This document shows, in pieces, positions 1 to 5,216 of a stretch of 5,216 nt of DNA (its first letter is position 1; every line of letters starts with the position of its first letter). The notes beneath the pieces were generated by a model that saw only the letters and a list, made by a program, of their open reading frames with translations, was not told the DNA's origin and made no database searches. The position numbers and the translations under genes were made by a program. Source of the stretch: an uncultured Pseudomonadota bacterium (GTDB lineage Bacteria; Pseudomonadota; Gammaproteobacteria; Burkholderiales; Thiobacillaceae); the NCBI GenBank assembly GCA_903918705.1, contig CAIXFP010000684.1:1-5216 (forward strand), read 5' to 3'.

Positions 1-1
1 C

Positions 2-928
2 GGCGATGGCGGCAAGGGCGGCAGCATCTGGGCGGTGGCCGACCGCAACATCAACACCCTGGTGGAATACCGCTTCACCCGCATGTTCCGCGCCCAGCAC
101 GGCGAGAACGGCCGCGGCGCCGACTGCTACGGCAAGGGCGGCGACGACCTTACCCTGCACGTGCCGGTGGGCACGGTGATCACCGAGGAAGAAACCGGCG
201 CCCTCATCGCCGATCTCGCCGCCGACGGCCAGCGCGCCCTGGTGGCCAAGGGCGGCAAGGGGGGCCTGGGCAACCTGCGCTTCAAGTCCAGCACCAACCG
301 GGCTCCACGCCAGACCACGGCGGGCGAGCCGGGCGAAGAACTGCGCCTGCACATGGAATTGAAGGTGCTGGCCGACGTGGGCCTGCTGGGCATGCCCAAC
401 GCCGGCAAGTCCACCCTGATCCGCGCCATCTCCGCCGCCAAGCCGAAAGTGGCCGACTACCCCTTCACCACCCTGCATCCCAATCTCGGGGTGGTGCGGG
501 TCGACCACGATCGCAGCTTCGTGGTGGCGGACGTGCCCGGCCTGATCGAGGGCGCTGCCGAAGGCGCCGGCCTTGGCATCCAGTTCCTGCGCCATCTGGC
601 GCGCACCAGCCTGCTCCTGCATCTGGTGGACCTGGCTCCGTTCGATCCCGCGAGCGACCCGGTACGGGAGGCCCGCGCAATTGTCGAGGAACTGCGCAAG
701 TACGACGACGAACTCCATGAGAAGCCGCGCTGGCTGATCCTCAACAAGACCGACCTGGTGCCCGAGGAGGAGCGCGCCGGGCGCATCGCCGATTTCGTGC
801 GCGAGTTTGATTGGGACGGCCCGGTGTTCGCCCTGTCCGCCATTTCCGGGAACGGCTGCCAACCCCTGGTGTTCGCCATCATGGAGCACCTGGAGCGGAG
901 CCGGGCAGCGTTGGAGGGAGACGCATGA
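2..928 (+). CDS. obgE: Obg-family GTPase ObgE/CgtA, 5' end cut off by the window
   Basis: This is the Obg GTPase, an essential P-loop GTPase that binds the large ribosomal subunit during its assembly and links ribosome maturation to stress and cell-cycle control. The frame is open from base 2, and 308 residues are visible. Aligned from memory with E. coli ObgE, about 36 N-terminal residues lie outside the window, so the internal GTG at 35 is not the true start. The visible part begins in the glycine-rich Obg fold (GDGGKGG, then NTLVEYRF). The G domain follows with all five motifs: G1 GMPNAGKST (389-415), G2/switch I YPFTT (458-472), G3 DVPGLIEGA (530-556), G4 NKTD (743-754) and G5 SAIS (836-847). 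The protein stops soon after the G domain and lacks the long acidic tail of the E. coli protein, giving an estimated full length near 344 residues. Its last codons contain a strong Shine-Dalgarno-like GGAGG (913-917), and its TGA stop overlaps an ATG (ATGA, 925-928). Confidence 0.97.
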   Translation, partial: GDGGKGGSIWAVADRNINTLVEYRFTRMFRAQHGENGRGADCYGKGGDDLTLHVPVGTVITEEETGALIADLAADGQRALVAKGGKGGLGNLRFKSSTNRAPRQTTAGEPGEELRLHMELKVLADVGLLGMPNAGKSTLIRAISAAKPKVADYPFTTLHPNLGVVRVDHDRSFVVADVPGLIEGAAEGAGLGIQFLRHLARTSLLLHLVDLAPFDPASDPVREARAIVEELRKYDDELHEKPRWLILNKTDLVPEEERAGRIADFVREFDWDGPVFALSAISGNGCQPLVFAIMEHLERSRAALEGDA

Positions 929-966
929 GCCCAGGTAGCGCCGGCGCTACGCATCGGGCTCGCTGA
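925..966 (+). other. Possible 13-codon leader ORF coupled to the obgE stop
   Basis: A short ORF, MSPGSAGATHRAR, starts at the ATG that overlaps the obgE stop as ATGA. It is preceded by GGAGG at 913-917 with 7 bases between, a better ribosome site than many real genes have. It ends at TGA 964-966, four bases before the proB Shine-Dalgarno, and is in frame with proB, from which it is separated by that TGA and a TAA at 976-978. The peptide has no recognisable family and is rich in small and basic residues. It may be translated and help pass ribosomes to proB, or it may be the leftover of an older proB start. Translation is inferred only from the ribosome site and the overlap. Confidence 0.3.
935..950. 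repeat. Perfect 16-base palindrome between obgE and proB (REP-like)
   Basis: The sequence GTAGCGCCGGCGCTAC is its own reverse complement. As RNA it would fold into a 6-bp stem with a CCGG loop. No T-run follows, so it does not look like an intrinsic terminator, which agrees with obgE and proB being read together. The form and intergenic place resemble the short GC-rich REP elements scattered in many proteobacterial genomes. No second copy is seen in this window, so the repeat status is not shown. A binding site for a dimeric regulator is the main alternative. Confidence 0.5.
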
Positions 967-969
967 ATT

Positions 970-975
970 GAGGGG
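970..975 (+). promoter_or_regulatory. Ribosome binding site of proB
   Basis: GAGGGG lies 6 bases before the ATG at 982. It supports that ATG as the proB start, and no competing in-frame start exists between the TAA at 976-978 and this ATG. Confidence 0.75.
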
Positions 976-981
976 TAAAGC

Positions 982-2115
982 ATGAATCGTTCCGCGTATC
1001 GATCAGTCGTCGCCGACGCCCACCGCCTGGTGGTGAAGGTGGGCAGCAGCCTGGTCACCAACGAGGGCCGCGGCCTCGACCACCAGCGCCTGGCGCTGTG
1101 GTCGGCGCAGATCGCCGCCCTCATGGCCATGGGCAAGGAAGTGGTGCTGGTGTCCAGCGGCGCCATCGCCGAGGGCATCAAGCGCCTGGGCTGGAAGAGG
1201 CGACCGGCCGCCCTGAACGAACTGCAAGCCGCCGCCGCCGTGGGCCAGATGGGACTGATGGAGGCCTATGAGCGCAGTTTCCGCGTGCATGGCCTGCAAA
1301 CCGCCCAGATCCTGCTCACCCACGCCGACCATGCCGACCGCGAGCGCTACCTCAATGCACGCTCCACCCTGCGCACCCTGCTGGACCTCAAGGTCGTCCC
1401 CATCATCAACGAGAACGACACCCTCACCACCGAGGAAATCAAGGTGGGCGACAACGACACCCTGGGCGCCCTGGTGACAAATTTGATCGAGGCCGACGCC
1501 CTGATCATCCTCACCGACCAGCGCGGCCTCTACAGCGCCGATCCGCGCGGCAATCCGGATGTCGAGTTCATCCACGAAGCCGTGGCCGGCACTCCGGAAC
1601 TGGAAGCCATGGCCGGCGGCGCCGGCTCCAGCGTGGGTACCGGCGGCATGCTGACCAAAATTCTCGCCGCCAAGCGCGCCGCCCGCAGCGGCGCCCACAC
1701 CGTCATCGTCAGCGGCCGCGAAGACGATGTGCTGGCTCGACTGGGCGCCGGCGAAGCCCTCGGCACCCAGTTGCGGGCGCTCAATGAACCCCTGGCCGCG
1801 CGGCGGCAGTGGCTGGCCGACCATCTCCAGGTGCGTGGCCGCCTGCTTCTCGACGACGGCGCGGTGCGCGCCCTGCGCGAGCAGGGCAAGAGCTTGCTGC
1901 CCATCGGCGTGGTGGAAGTGGTGGGCGATTTCCATCGCGGCGAAGTGGTGGCCTGCATCGACGGCCACGGCCGCGACATCGCCCGCGGCCTGGTCAACTA
2001 CGGTGCCAGCGATGCCCGCCGCATCGCCCGGCAGCCCAGCGGCCAGATCGAAACCCTGCTGGGCTACATGGACGAGGCGGAACTCATCCACCGCGACAAC
2101 CTGGTCCTGCTGTAG
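982..2115 (+). CDS. proB: Glutamate 5-kinase (gamma-glutamyl kinase) with C-terminal PUA domain
   Basis: ProB phosphorylates L-glutamate with ATP to gamma-glutamyl phosphate, the first and normally proline-inhibited step of proline synthesis in the cytosol. It has 377 residues, against 367 in E. coli. The amino-acid kinase domain covers about residues 14-270: KVGSSLVTN (19-27) and SSGAIAEG (58-65) near the N terminus, INEND (142-146) and GDNDTLGA (from 156) in the glutamate-site region, LTDQRGLY (177-184), and GTGGMLTK (219-226) in the nucleotide-binding half. From about residue 283 to 360 there is a PUA domain (VRGRLLLDDGA, then RGLVNYGASDARRI), as in the long ProB type. The start is the ATG with GAGGGG upstream. 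It follows obgE on the same strand after 53 bases, so co-transcription is likely; obgE-proB is a common order in beta- and gammaproteobacteria. The next enzyme, ProA, is not encoded in this window. Nothing looks damaged. Confidence 0.97.
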   Translation: MNRSAYRSVVADAHRLVVKVGSSLVTNEGRGLDHQRLALWSAQIAALMAMGKEVVLVSSGAIAEGIKRLGWKRRPAALNELQAAAAVGQMGLMEAYERSFRVHGLQTAQILLTHADHADRERYLNARSTLRTLLDLKVVPIINENDTLTTEEIKVGDNDTLGALVTNLIEADALIILTDQRGLYSADPRGNPDVEFIHEAVAGTPELEAMAGGAGSSVGTGGMLTKILAAKRAARSGAHTVIVSGREDDVLARLGAGEALGTQLRALNEPLAARRQWLADHLQVRGRLLLDDGAVRALREQGKSLLPIGVVEVVGDFHRGEVVACIDGHGRDIARGLVNYGASDARRIARQPSGQIETLLGYMDEAELIHRDNLVLL

Positions 2116-2142
2116 GGGCGCCCCCCGGCGGCGAAGACCGCC
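2115..2142. terminator. GC-rich hairpins in the proB / RpfE-type convergent gap
   Basis: The 36-base gap between two converging genes contains the palindrome GGGGCGCCCC (2115-2124, beginning on the last base of the proB stop) and a 5-bp stem GGCGG/CCGCC with a 6-base loop (2127-2142). The location suits transcription ending from both sides. Neither hairpin has a T-run on either strand, so this is not a canonical intrinsic terminator, and Rho-dependent ending is as likely. Confidence 0.3.
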
Positions 2143-2151
2143 CGCGGAGAA

Positions 2152-3129
2152 CTAAGCCGGCTTGGGCTTTCCGGGTTTTTTCCAGAACTTCCAGGCAGCC
2201 GCCGTATCGAGATTCACGCCGCATCCTTCCGGCCCGGTCAGGGTGAGACTGGCGCGGTGGATGCGGCCGCCGCGCAGACCGCGCAGCAGTGGCTGAAACC
2301 AGTCCGCATCGAGGCGCCGGGCCTGCTCCGCCACGGCACCGGCGGGAAATTCCGGCAGTATCAGCAAGCTGGTGTTCTTTTTCGGCACGTCGCCCAGGCA
2401 TGCCGGACATGGCGCGCTGGGGCAGCTGGACAGACGCGCCAGCGCCAGCGCCTCGGTCTGGCCCGCCAACACCTGCTGGAAACGGCCATGGACTTTCGGC
2501 ATCTCGCCGCCGCCCCACAGCCACAGGCTGTTGATGGGCATCTGGCCGCGCAGTTCGCGCGCCTGATTGACCGGATGGTCATGCAGGAGAATCTGGGCGT
2601 CGTTCACCAGGCGCATGACCCGCGCGGCGCTGGGCCCGGTCGGAAGGGCGGAATTGACGTGGCGGGTGGCGACGGCATCCAGCGGTTTGGTTTGCAACTT
2701 GACCGCATGGCTGGGGTGGCCATACCAGCGCCCCGGCGTTGGGGCCACCAAGGTCCAACCGGCCTCCTTGAAAAGAGGGGTGAGGCTGGCCACCAGCGCC
2801 TCGGACTCCGCGCGGGCCAGGCCGATGTGCCAGGCGTCCAGCAGGGTCATGCCGCGCATGCCGACCTGGAGATGCACAGGATCGCAGCGCAACCAGTAAC
2901 CCAGGTTGGCATTTACCCCGTCGAAGCTGGCGGTCACCGGCGCAAGGGGGCAGTCCTCCTGCTGGGCCACGGCAAATGCGCGACACAGCGCATCCGCCAG
3001 GCTGGTCTCGCCAGCGCGTCCGCGCCCGCGCGCCAGCAGCCGTTCCAGGCCCGGCATGGCGGTGACTTCACTGTGGGGGATGTCGAGCCAGGCGGCGAGG
3101 CCCGGGACGATTAGATGAATCTCGCGCAT
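2152..3129 (-). CDS. RpfE-type protein, phosphoglycerate-mutase-like (alkaline phosphatase superfamily relative)
   Basis: This 325-residue protein resembles the family annotated as 'regulatory protein, RpfE type' or 'cofactor-independent phosphoglycerate mutase', named for a gene in the Xanthomonas rpf cluster. I recognise it by the N-terminal strand HLIVPGL (5-11), WLRCDPVHLQ (79-88), NDAQILLHDHPVNQAR (176-191) and NSLWLWGGGE (200-209). The biochemical role of this family is, as far as I know, not settled; mutase activity should not be assumed. There is no signal peptide or membrane segment, so it is probably cytosolic. Unusual details are a Cys cluster, C236-x4-C241-x2-C244, and a very basic tail rich in Lys and Pro. 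The ATG start has GGGAGA (3140-3145) 10 bases upstream, slightly long but acceptable. It converges on proB and diverges from yjbQ. The family call is fairly firm; the function is not. Confidence 0.82.
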   Translation of the reverse strand: MREIHLIVPGLAAWLDIPHSEVTAMPGLERLLARGRGRAGETSLADALCRAFAVAQQEDCPLAPVTASFDGVNANLGYWLRCDPVHLQVGMRGMTLLDAWHIGLARAESEALVASLTPLFKEAGWTLVAPTPGRWYGHPSHAVKLQTKPLDAVATRHVNSALPTGPSAARVMRLVNDAQILLHDHPVNQARELRGQMPINSLWLWGGGEMPKVHGRFQQVLAGQTEALALARLSSCPSAPCPACLGDVPKKNTSLLILPEFPAGAVAEQARRLDADWFQPLLRGLRGGRIHRASLTLTGPEGCGVNLDTAAAWKFWKKPGKPKPA

Positions 3130-3161
3130 ATTGTTAATGTCTCCCTGATCGCAACGTTCCC
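3130..3161. promoter_or_regulatory. Shared 32-base gap between divergent start codons
   Basis: The RpfE-type gene (minus) and yjbQ (plus) start back to back here. The stretch is locally AT-rich (ATATTGTTAATGT, 3128-3140) compared with the flanking genes. It contains the ribosome site of the minus-strand gene (GGGAGA on the minus strand). No convincing Shine-Dalgarno precedes yjbQ. I cannot place a -35/-10 pair with confidence. Since 32 bases is too short for two full promoters, at least one promoter must extend into the opposite gene. Confidence 0.4.
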
Positions 3162-3590
3162 ATGCCCACCGTGCAACAGTATTTCACCCAGTTCGAGATC
3201 GCCACCCGTGGCAAAGGCCTCCACGATTTTACCGGCGAGGTGGCGCGCTGGTTGCGCGACTGTGGCCTGCGCGACGGCCTGCTTACCCTGTTCGTGCGCC
3301 ACACCTCGGCCAGTCTGGTGGTCCAGGAAAATGCCGACCCCGACGTGCGGGGCGACCTGGAACGTTACTTCTCCCGCCTGGTGCCGGAACACGATCCCAT
3401 CTACCGCCATACCCAGGAAGGCCCCGACGACATGCCGGCCCACGTGCGCGCGGCCCTGACCCTGACCCAGCTCGCCATCCCGGTGCGGGATGGCCGCATG
3501 GTGCTGGGCACCTGGCAGGGCATCTACCTGTTCGAACACCGCGGCAGTAGCCATGTCCGGCAGGTCGTGGGGCATTTGCTGGGGGAGTGA
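3162..3590 (+). CDS. yjbQ: YjbQ / UPF0047 family protein (secondary thiamine-phosphate synthase-like)
   Basis: A small single-domain cytosolic protein of 142 residues, close to the 138 of E. coli YjbQ. Family marks are all present: RHTSASL (46-52), ENADPDVR (56-63), EGPDDMPAHV (86-95) and GTWQGIYLFEHR (116-127), ending in a typical GE. The conserved His and Asp/Glu residues in these motifs form the presumed active site. The family is annotated as a secondary thiamine-phosphate synthase because some members can rescue thiamine mutants; its true physiological reaction is unclear. No thiamine genes are visible nearby, so the context does not add support. The ATG at 3162 is the first possible start after an in-frame TAA at 3135-3137 and matches the family N terminus, although no clear ribosome site precedes it. 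It is divergent from the RpfE-type gene and converges on the HD-GYP regulator. Confidence 0.93.
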   Translation: MPTVQQYFTQFEIATRGKGLHDFTGEVARWLRDCGLRDGLLTLFVRHTSASLVVQENADPDVRGDLERYFSRLVPEHDPIYRHTQEGPDDMPAHVRAALTLTQLAIPVRDGRMVLGTWQGIYLFEHRGSSHVRQVVGHLLGE

Positions 3591-3672
3591 ACGGGTAGCG
3601 GCCAGCGTAGCCGTGCGATGCCGCGCTGGTGGGCTGCATTCGGGTTCCCCCTCGGAGGGACGGGCGGCATAG
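3591..3672. other. Intergenic gap between converging yjbQ and the HD-GYP regulator gene
   Basis: These 82 bases carry no ORF I would support. Two weak inverted repeats are present: CCAGCG (3602-3607) with CGCTGG (3624-3629) around a 16-base loop, and CCCT (3649-3652) with AGGG (3656-3659) around a 3-base loop. Neither has a T-run. The position suits transcription ending for both genes, and the composition resembles short dispersed intergenic repeats, but neither role can be shown here. Confidence 0.3.
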
Positions 3673-4992
3673 TCATTTCCCGGCGACTTCGTGGCAGATG
3701 TAGACCAGCATGTGGTGATTTTCCGCGGCTTCGATCTTCGCCAACTGCGTGACGACGGCGGCATCGACCACATAACCCTTGGCCAGTAGCAGGTAGCCGT
3801 CGTGGTGCATCAGTTCGCGCGACAGCACCATGCCGGGGCGCAAGGCGGTGGGGCGCAGAGGCACTTCGTCGATGACGTTCCGCAACTGCGCGAAGAGGAT
3901 TTCCACGTATTTCTCGACCACCATCGGGTCGTAACGTTTGCCACGCTGTTCGATCAGGTAGGCGAGCGCTTCCTTGGGCTTCATCGCCTGTTGCGTCAGG
4001 GTGCCGCTGACGAAACCGTCGAACTCGTTGGCGGCGCAGAGGATGCGCGCGCCGAGAGGAATCGCCAGGCCGGCGAGGTGGTCGGGATAGCCGCCGCCGT
4101 TATACAGCTCGTGGTGGTGGCGGATCAGCAGGGCGGCGTCCTTGAGCGGTTCGATCTGCATCAGCGCCTGCTGGCCGCGTTCCGGGTGGCGCATGACCTC
4201 GCTCCGCTCGTCGCCTTCCAGCGCACTGAAGGGACGATCCAGCAAGGCGTCGGGCAGGCCGATTTTGCCGATGTCGTGGAGCAAGGCGGCGAACAGTACG
4301 CTTTGCTGCTCGGTATCGGACATCTCGAACATGCGCGCCAGTTGCCGCGCGTGGTCGGCGACCCGGCGAGCGTGGCCGGAAAATTTTTTGCCGCGCATTT
4401 CGGTGAGGGCGGAGAACGCCTGCACGGTATTGACGAAACCGGCCTTCAACCGGCCATGGGCCGATTTCACGTAGGTGATGGCCTTGTTCAGTTCCGCGGT
4501 GCGCTCCGCCACCTTCTGTTCCAGACTGGCGTTGAGAGCGCGCAATTCGGCGTTCCGCGCCTCCACCACGGAATTCAGGCGGCCGTTCTCCTGCTCCAGG
4601 CGCCGCCGCTCCAGGGCTTCGCGCACGATCAGGACGATTTCGTTGTCGTCCCAGGGCTTGTTGACGTAGCGATAGATCTGGCCCCGGTTGATGGCGGCGA
4701 TGGTGGATTCCATGTCGGCATAGCCGGTGAGCAGGATGCGGATGACCTCCGGCCAATGCTGGCGCACCTGTTCCAGGAAGCGGGCACCATCCATGAGCGG
4801 CATGCGCATGTCGGAAATGACCAGATCCACCGCTTCCCGTTGCAGGATTTCCAGGCCGGCGGCACCACCCTCGGCGGTGAATATGCGATAGCCGTGGGGC
4901 CGGAACAAGCGCTTCAGGGAGGACAAAATGGACGGTTCGTCGTCCACGAACAGCAGGGTGGCGGGTGCGACGGCGGTGGCGGGATCAGTCAT
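3673..4992 (-). CDS. Response regulator with receiver, coiled coil and HD-GYP domain
   Basis: This 439-residue soluble protein is the output partner of a two-component system. Residues about 12-130 are a receiver domain: acidic pair D17-D18, phosphoacceptor D61 (in SDMRMP), T89 (LLTGY) and K112 (NKPW). Residues about 130-185 are Leu/Glu/Ala/Arg-rich and probably form a coiled coil. The HD-GYP domain follows: H207 (GHARRVADHA), HD 239-240 (LLHDIGKIGLP), H269 (RHPERG), HHE 293-295 and GYP 301-303. HD-GYP domains usually hydrolyse cyclic-di-GMP. Two usually acidic positions are Asn here, N298 and N322, so activity or metal use may differ. A C-terminal segment (about 370-439; LRPGMVLSRELM, then YLLLAKGYVVDAAVV) lies beyond the HD-GYP core. 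I chose the ATG at 4992, with a weak GGGG 8 bases before it, over an in-frame TTG at 5025 that would add 11 residues. The upstream kinase gene is 53 bases away, and an operon is likely. Confidence 0.93.
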   Translation of the reverse strand: MTDPATAVAPATLLFVDDEPSILSSLKRLFRPHGYRIFTAEGGAAGLEILQREAVDLVISDMRMPLMDGARFLEQVRQHWPEVIRILLTGYADMESTIAAINRGQIYRYVNKPWDDNEIVLIVREALERRRLEQENGRLNSVVEARNAELRALNASLEQKVAERTAELNKAITYVKSAHGRLKAGFVNTVQAFSALTEMRGKKFSGHARRVADHARQLARMFEMSDTEQQSVLFAALLHDIGKIGLPDALLDRPFSALEGDERSEVMRHPERGQQALMQIEPLKDAALLIRHHHELYNGGGYPDHLAGLAIPLGARILCAANEFDGFVSGTLTQQAMKPKEALAYLIEQRGKRYDPMVVEKYVEILFAQLRNVIDEVPLRPTALRPGMVLSRELMHHDGYLLLAKGYVVDAAVVTQLAKIEAAENHHMLVYICHEVAGK

Positions 4993-5045
4993 GATCGATA
5001 CCCCGAACAGGTTGGATGCGCGCAACGGCGCAGAAGTCGGTCCGC

Positions 5046-5216
5046 TCAGGCGACATCCGCGGTCTCCTGATGCGCGATCGGCAGCGTGACCCGGAAGGTC
5101 GTGCCCCGGCCGACCTCGCTGTGCACCTCGATGCGGCCGTTATGTTTCTGGACGATGCCGTAGGCCAGGGACAGCCCCAGGCCGGTACCCTTGCCAACCG
5201 GCTTGGTGGTGAAGAA
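5046..5216 (-). CDS. Sensor histidine kinase, C-terminal fragment (gene continues past the window)
   Basis: The minus strand is open from the right edge and ends at TGA (5046-5048), giving 56 visible residues. They are the end of an HATPase_c ATP-binding domain: FFTTKP, then the G2 box GKGTGLGLSLAYGIV (8-22), HNGRIEVHSE (25-34), and the final strand GTTFRVTLP (38-46) followed by a 10-residue tail. It would autophosphorylate on a histidine and pass the phosphate to a receiver. The gene sits directly upstream of the HD-GYP response regulator on the same strand, so that protein is its likely target. The sensor part, the phosphorylated His and the N box are outside the window, so the signal and the membrane location are unknown. 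There is no receiver after the kinase core, so its C terminus is not of the hybrid type. Confidence 0.92.
   Translation of the reverse strand, partial: FFTTKPVGKGTGLGLSLAYGIVQKHNGRIEVHSEVGRGTTFRVTLPIAHQETADVA

Noticed and set aside
35..37. GTG as the start of the Obg protein
   Set aside because: The frame is open to the left edge and the upstream codons encode the conserved GDGGKGGSIW part of the Obg fold, so the gene starts before the window.
1003..2091. Long open frame on the minus strand opposite proB (362 codons)
   Set aside because: It has the His/Gly/Ala/Gln-rich composition typical of antisense frames in GC-rich genes, no family resemblance, and lies wholly opposite a well-conserved proB.
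2257..3114. Long plus-strand frame opposite the RpfE-type gene (285 codons)
   Set aside because: Same antisense shadow pattern; the minus strand frame carries recognisable family motifs.
3115..3459. Plus-strand frame overlapping the yjbQ start in another frame
   Set aside because: Out of frame with the conserved YjbQ protein and lacking any family resemblance.
3594..3610. Second copy of the obgE/proB palindrome after yjbQ
   Set aside because: Only GGTAGCG is shared and the rest differs; a 7-base match in GC-rich DNA is not evidence of a repeat.
4993..5025. Upstream TTG start giving the HD-GYP regulator 11 more residues
   Set aside because: TTG is a rare start and the added residues (RASNLFGVSI) are not part of a receiver fold. 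The ATG at 4992 leaves a normal short leader before the first beta strand.
3802..5070. Long plus-strand frame opposite the HD-GYP regulator (422 codons)
   Set aside because: Antisense shadow of a clear receiver/HD-GYP gene; composition rich in His, Gln and Gly with no domain, and it would run through the kinase-regulator junction.
1..5216. Novel defence, mobile or biosynthetic system
   Set aside because: All main ORFs belong to recognised chromosomal families. No transposase, integrase, toxin-antitoxin pair, CRISPR repeat or RNA gene is visible.

Overview
The window is GC-rich (about two-thirds G+C by eye) with dense bacterial coding. Gene content and protein sequence point to a betaproteobacterium, probably in or near the Rhodocyclaceae. 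The pointers are the obgE-proB order, an RpfE-type protein of the beta/gamma kind, and a response regulator joined to an HD-GYP domain of a type I associate with that family. The taxonomic placement is inference from remembered relatives, not from a search.

Layout. Left edge to 2115, + strand: the 3' part of obgE (ribosome-assembly GTPase), a 53-base gap holding a perfect 16-base palindrome, then complete proB (glutamate 5-kinase, first step of proline synthesis). At 2116-2151 proB converges on a minus-strand gene (2152-3129) for an RpfE-type protein related to cofactor-independent phosphoglycerate mutases. That gene is divergent from yjbQ (3162-3590, +, UPF0047 family), with only 32 bases between the two starts. 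After an 82-base gap, yjbQ converges on a minus-strand two-component operon. This operon consists of a sensor histidine kinase, of which only the last 56 residues are in the window (5046-5216), followed by a complete response regulator carrying an HD-GYP domain (3673-4992).

How the genes relate. obgE-proB look co-transcribed by strand and spacing. The kinase and HD-GYP regulator are very likely partners in signal transduction, with cyclic-di-GMP breakdown as the expected output. The RpfE-type gene and yjbQ have no known shared pathway; they share only an intergenic region.

No mobile element, CRISPR array, tRNA, rRNA or defence system is visible, and most of the window is ordinary core genome. 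The points most worth a second look are the obgE/proB junction, which looks like a short in-frame insertion that displaced a coupled ATGA start, and two Asp-to-Asn changes at conserved positions of the HD-GYP domain.
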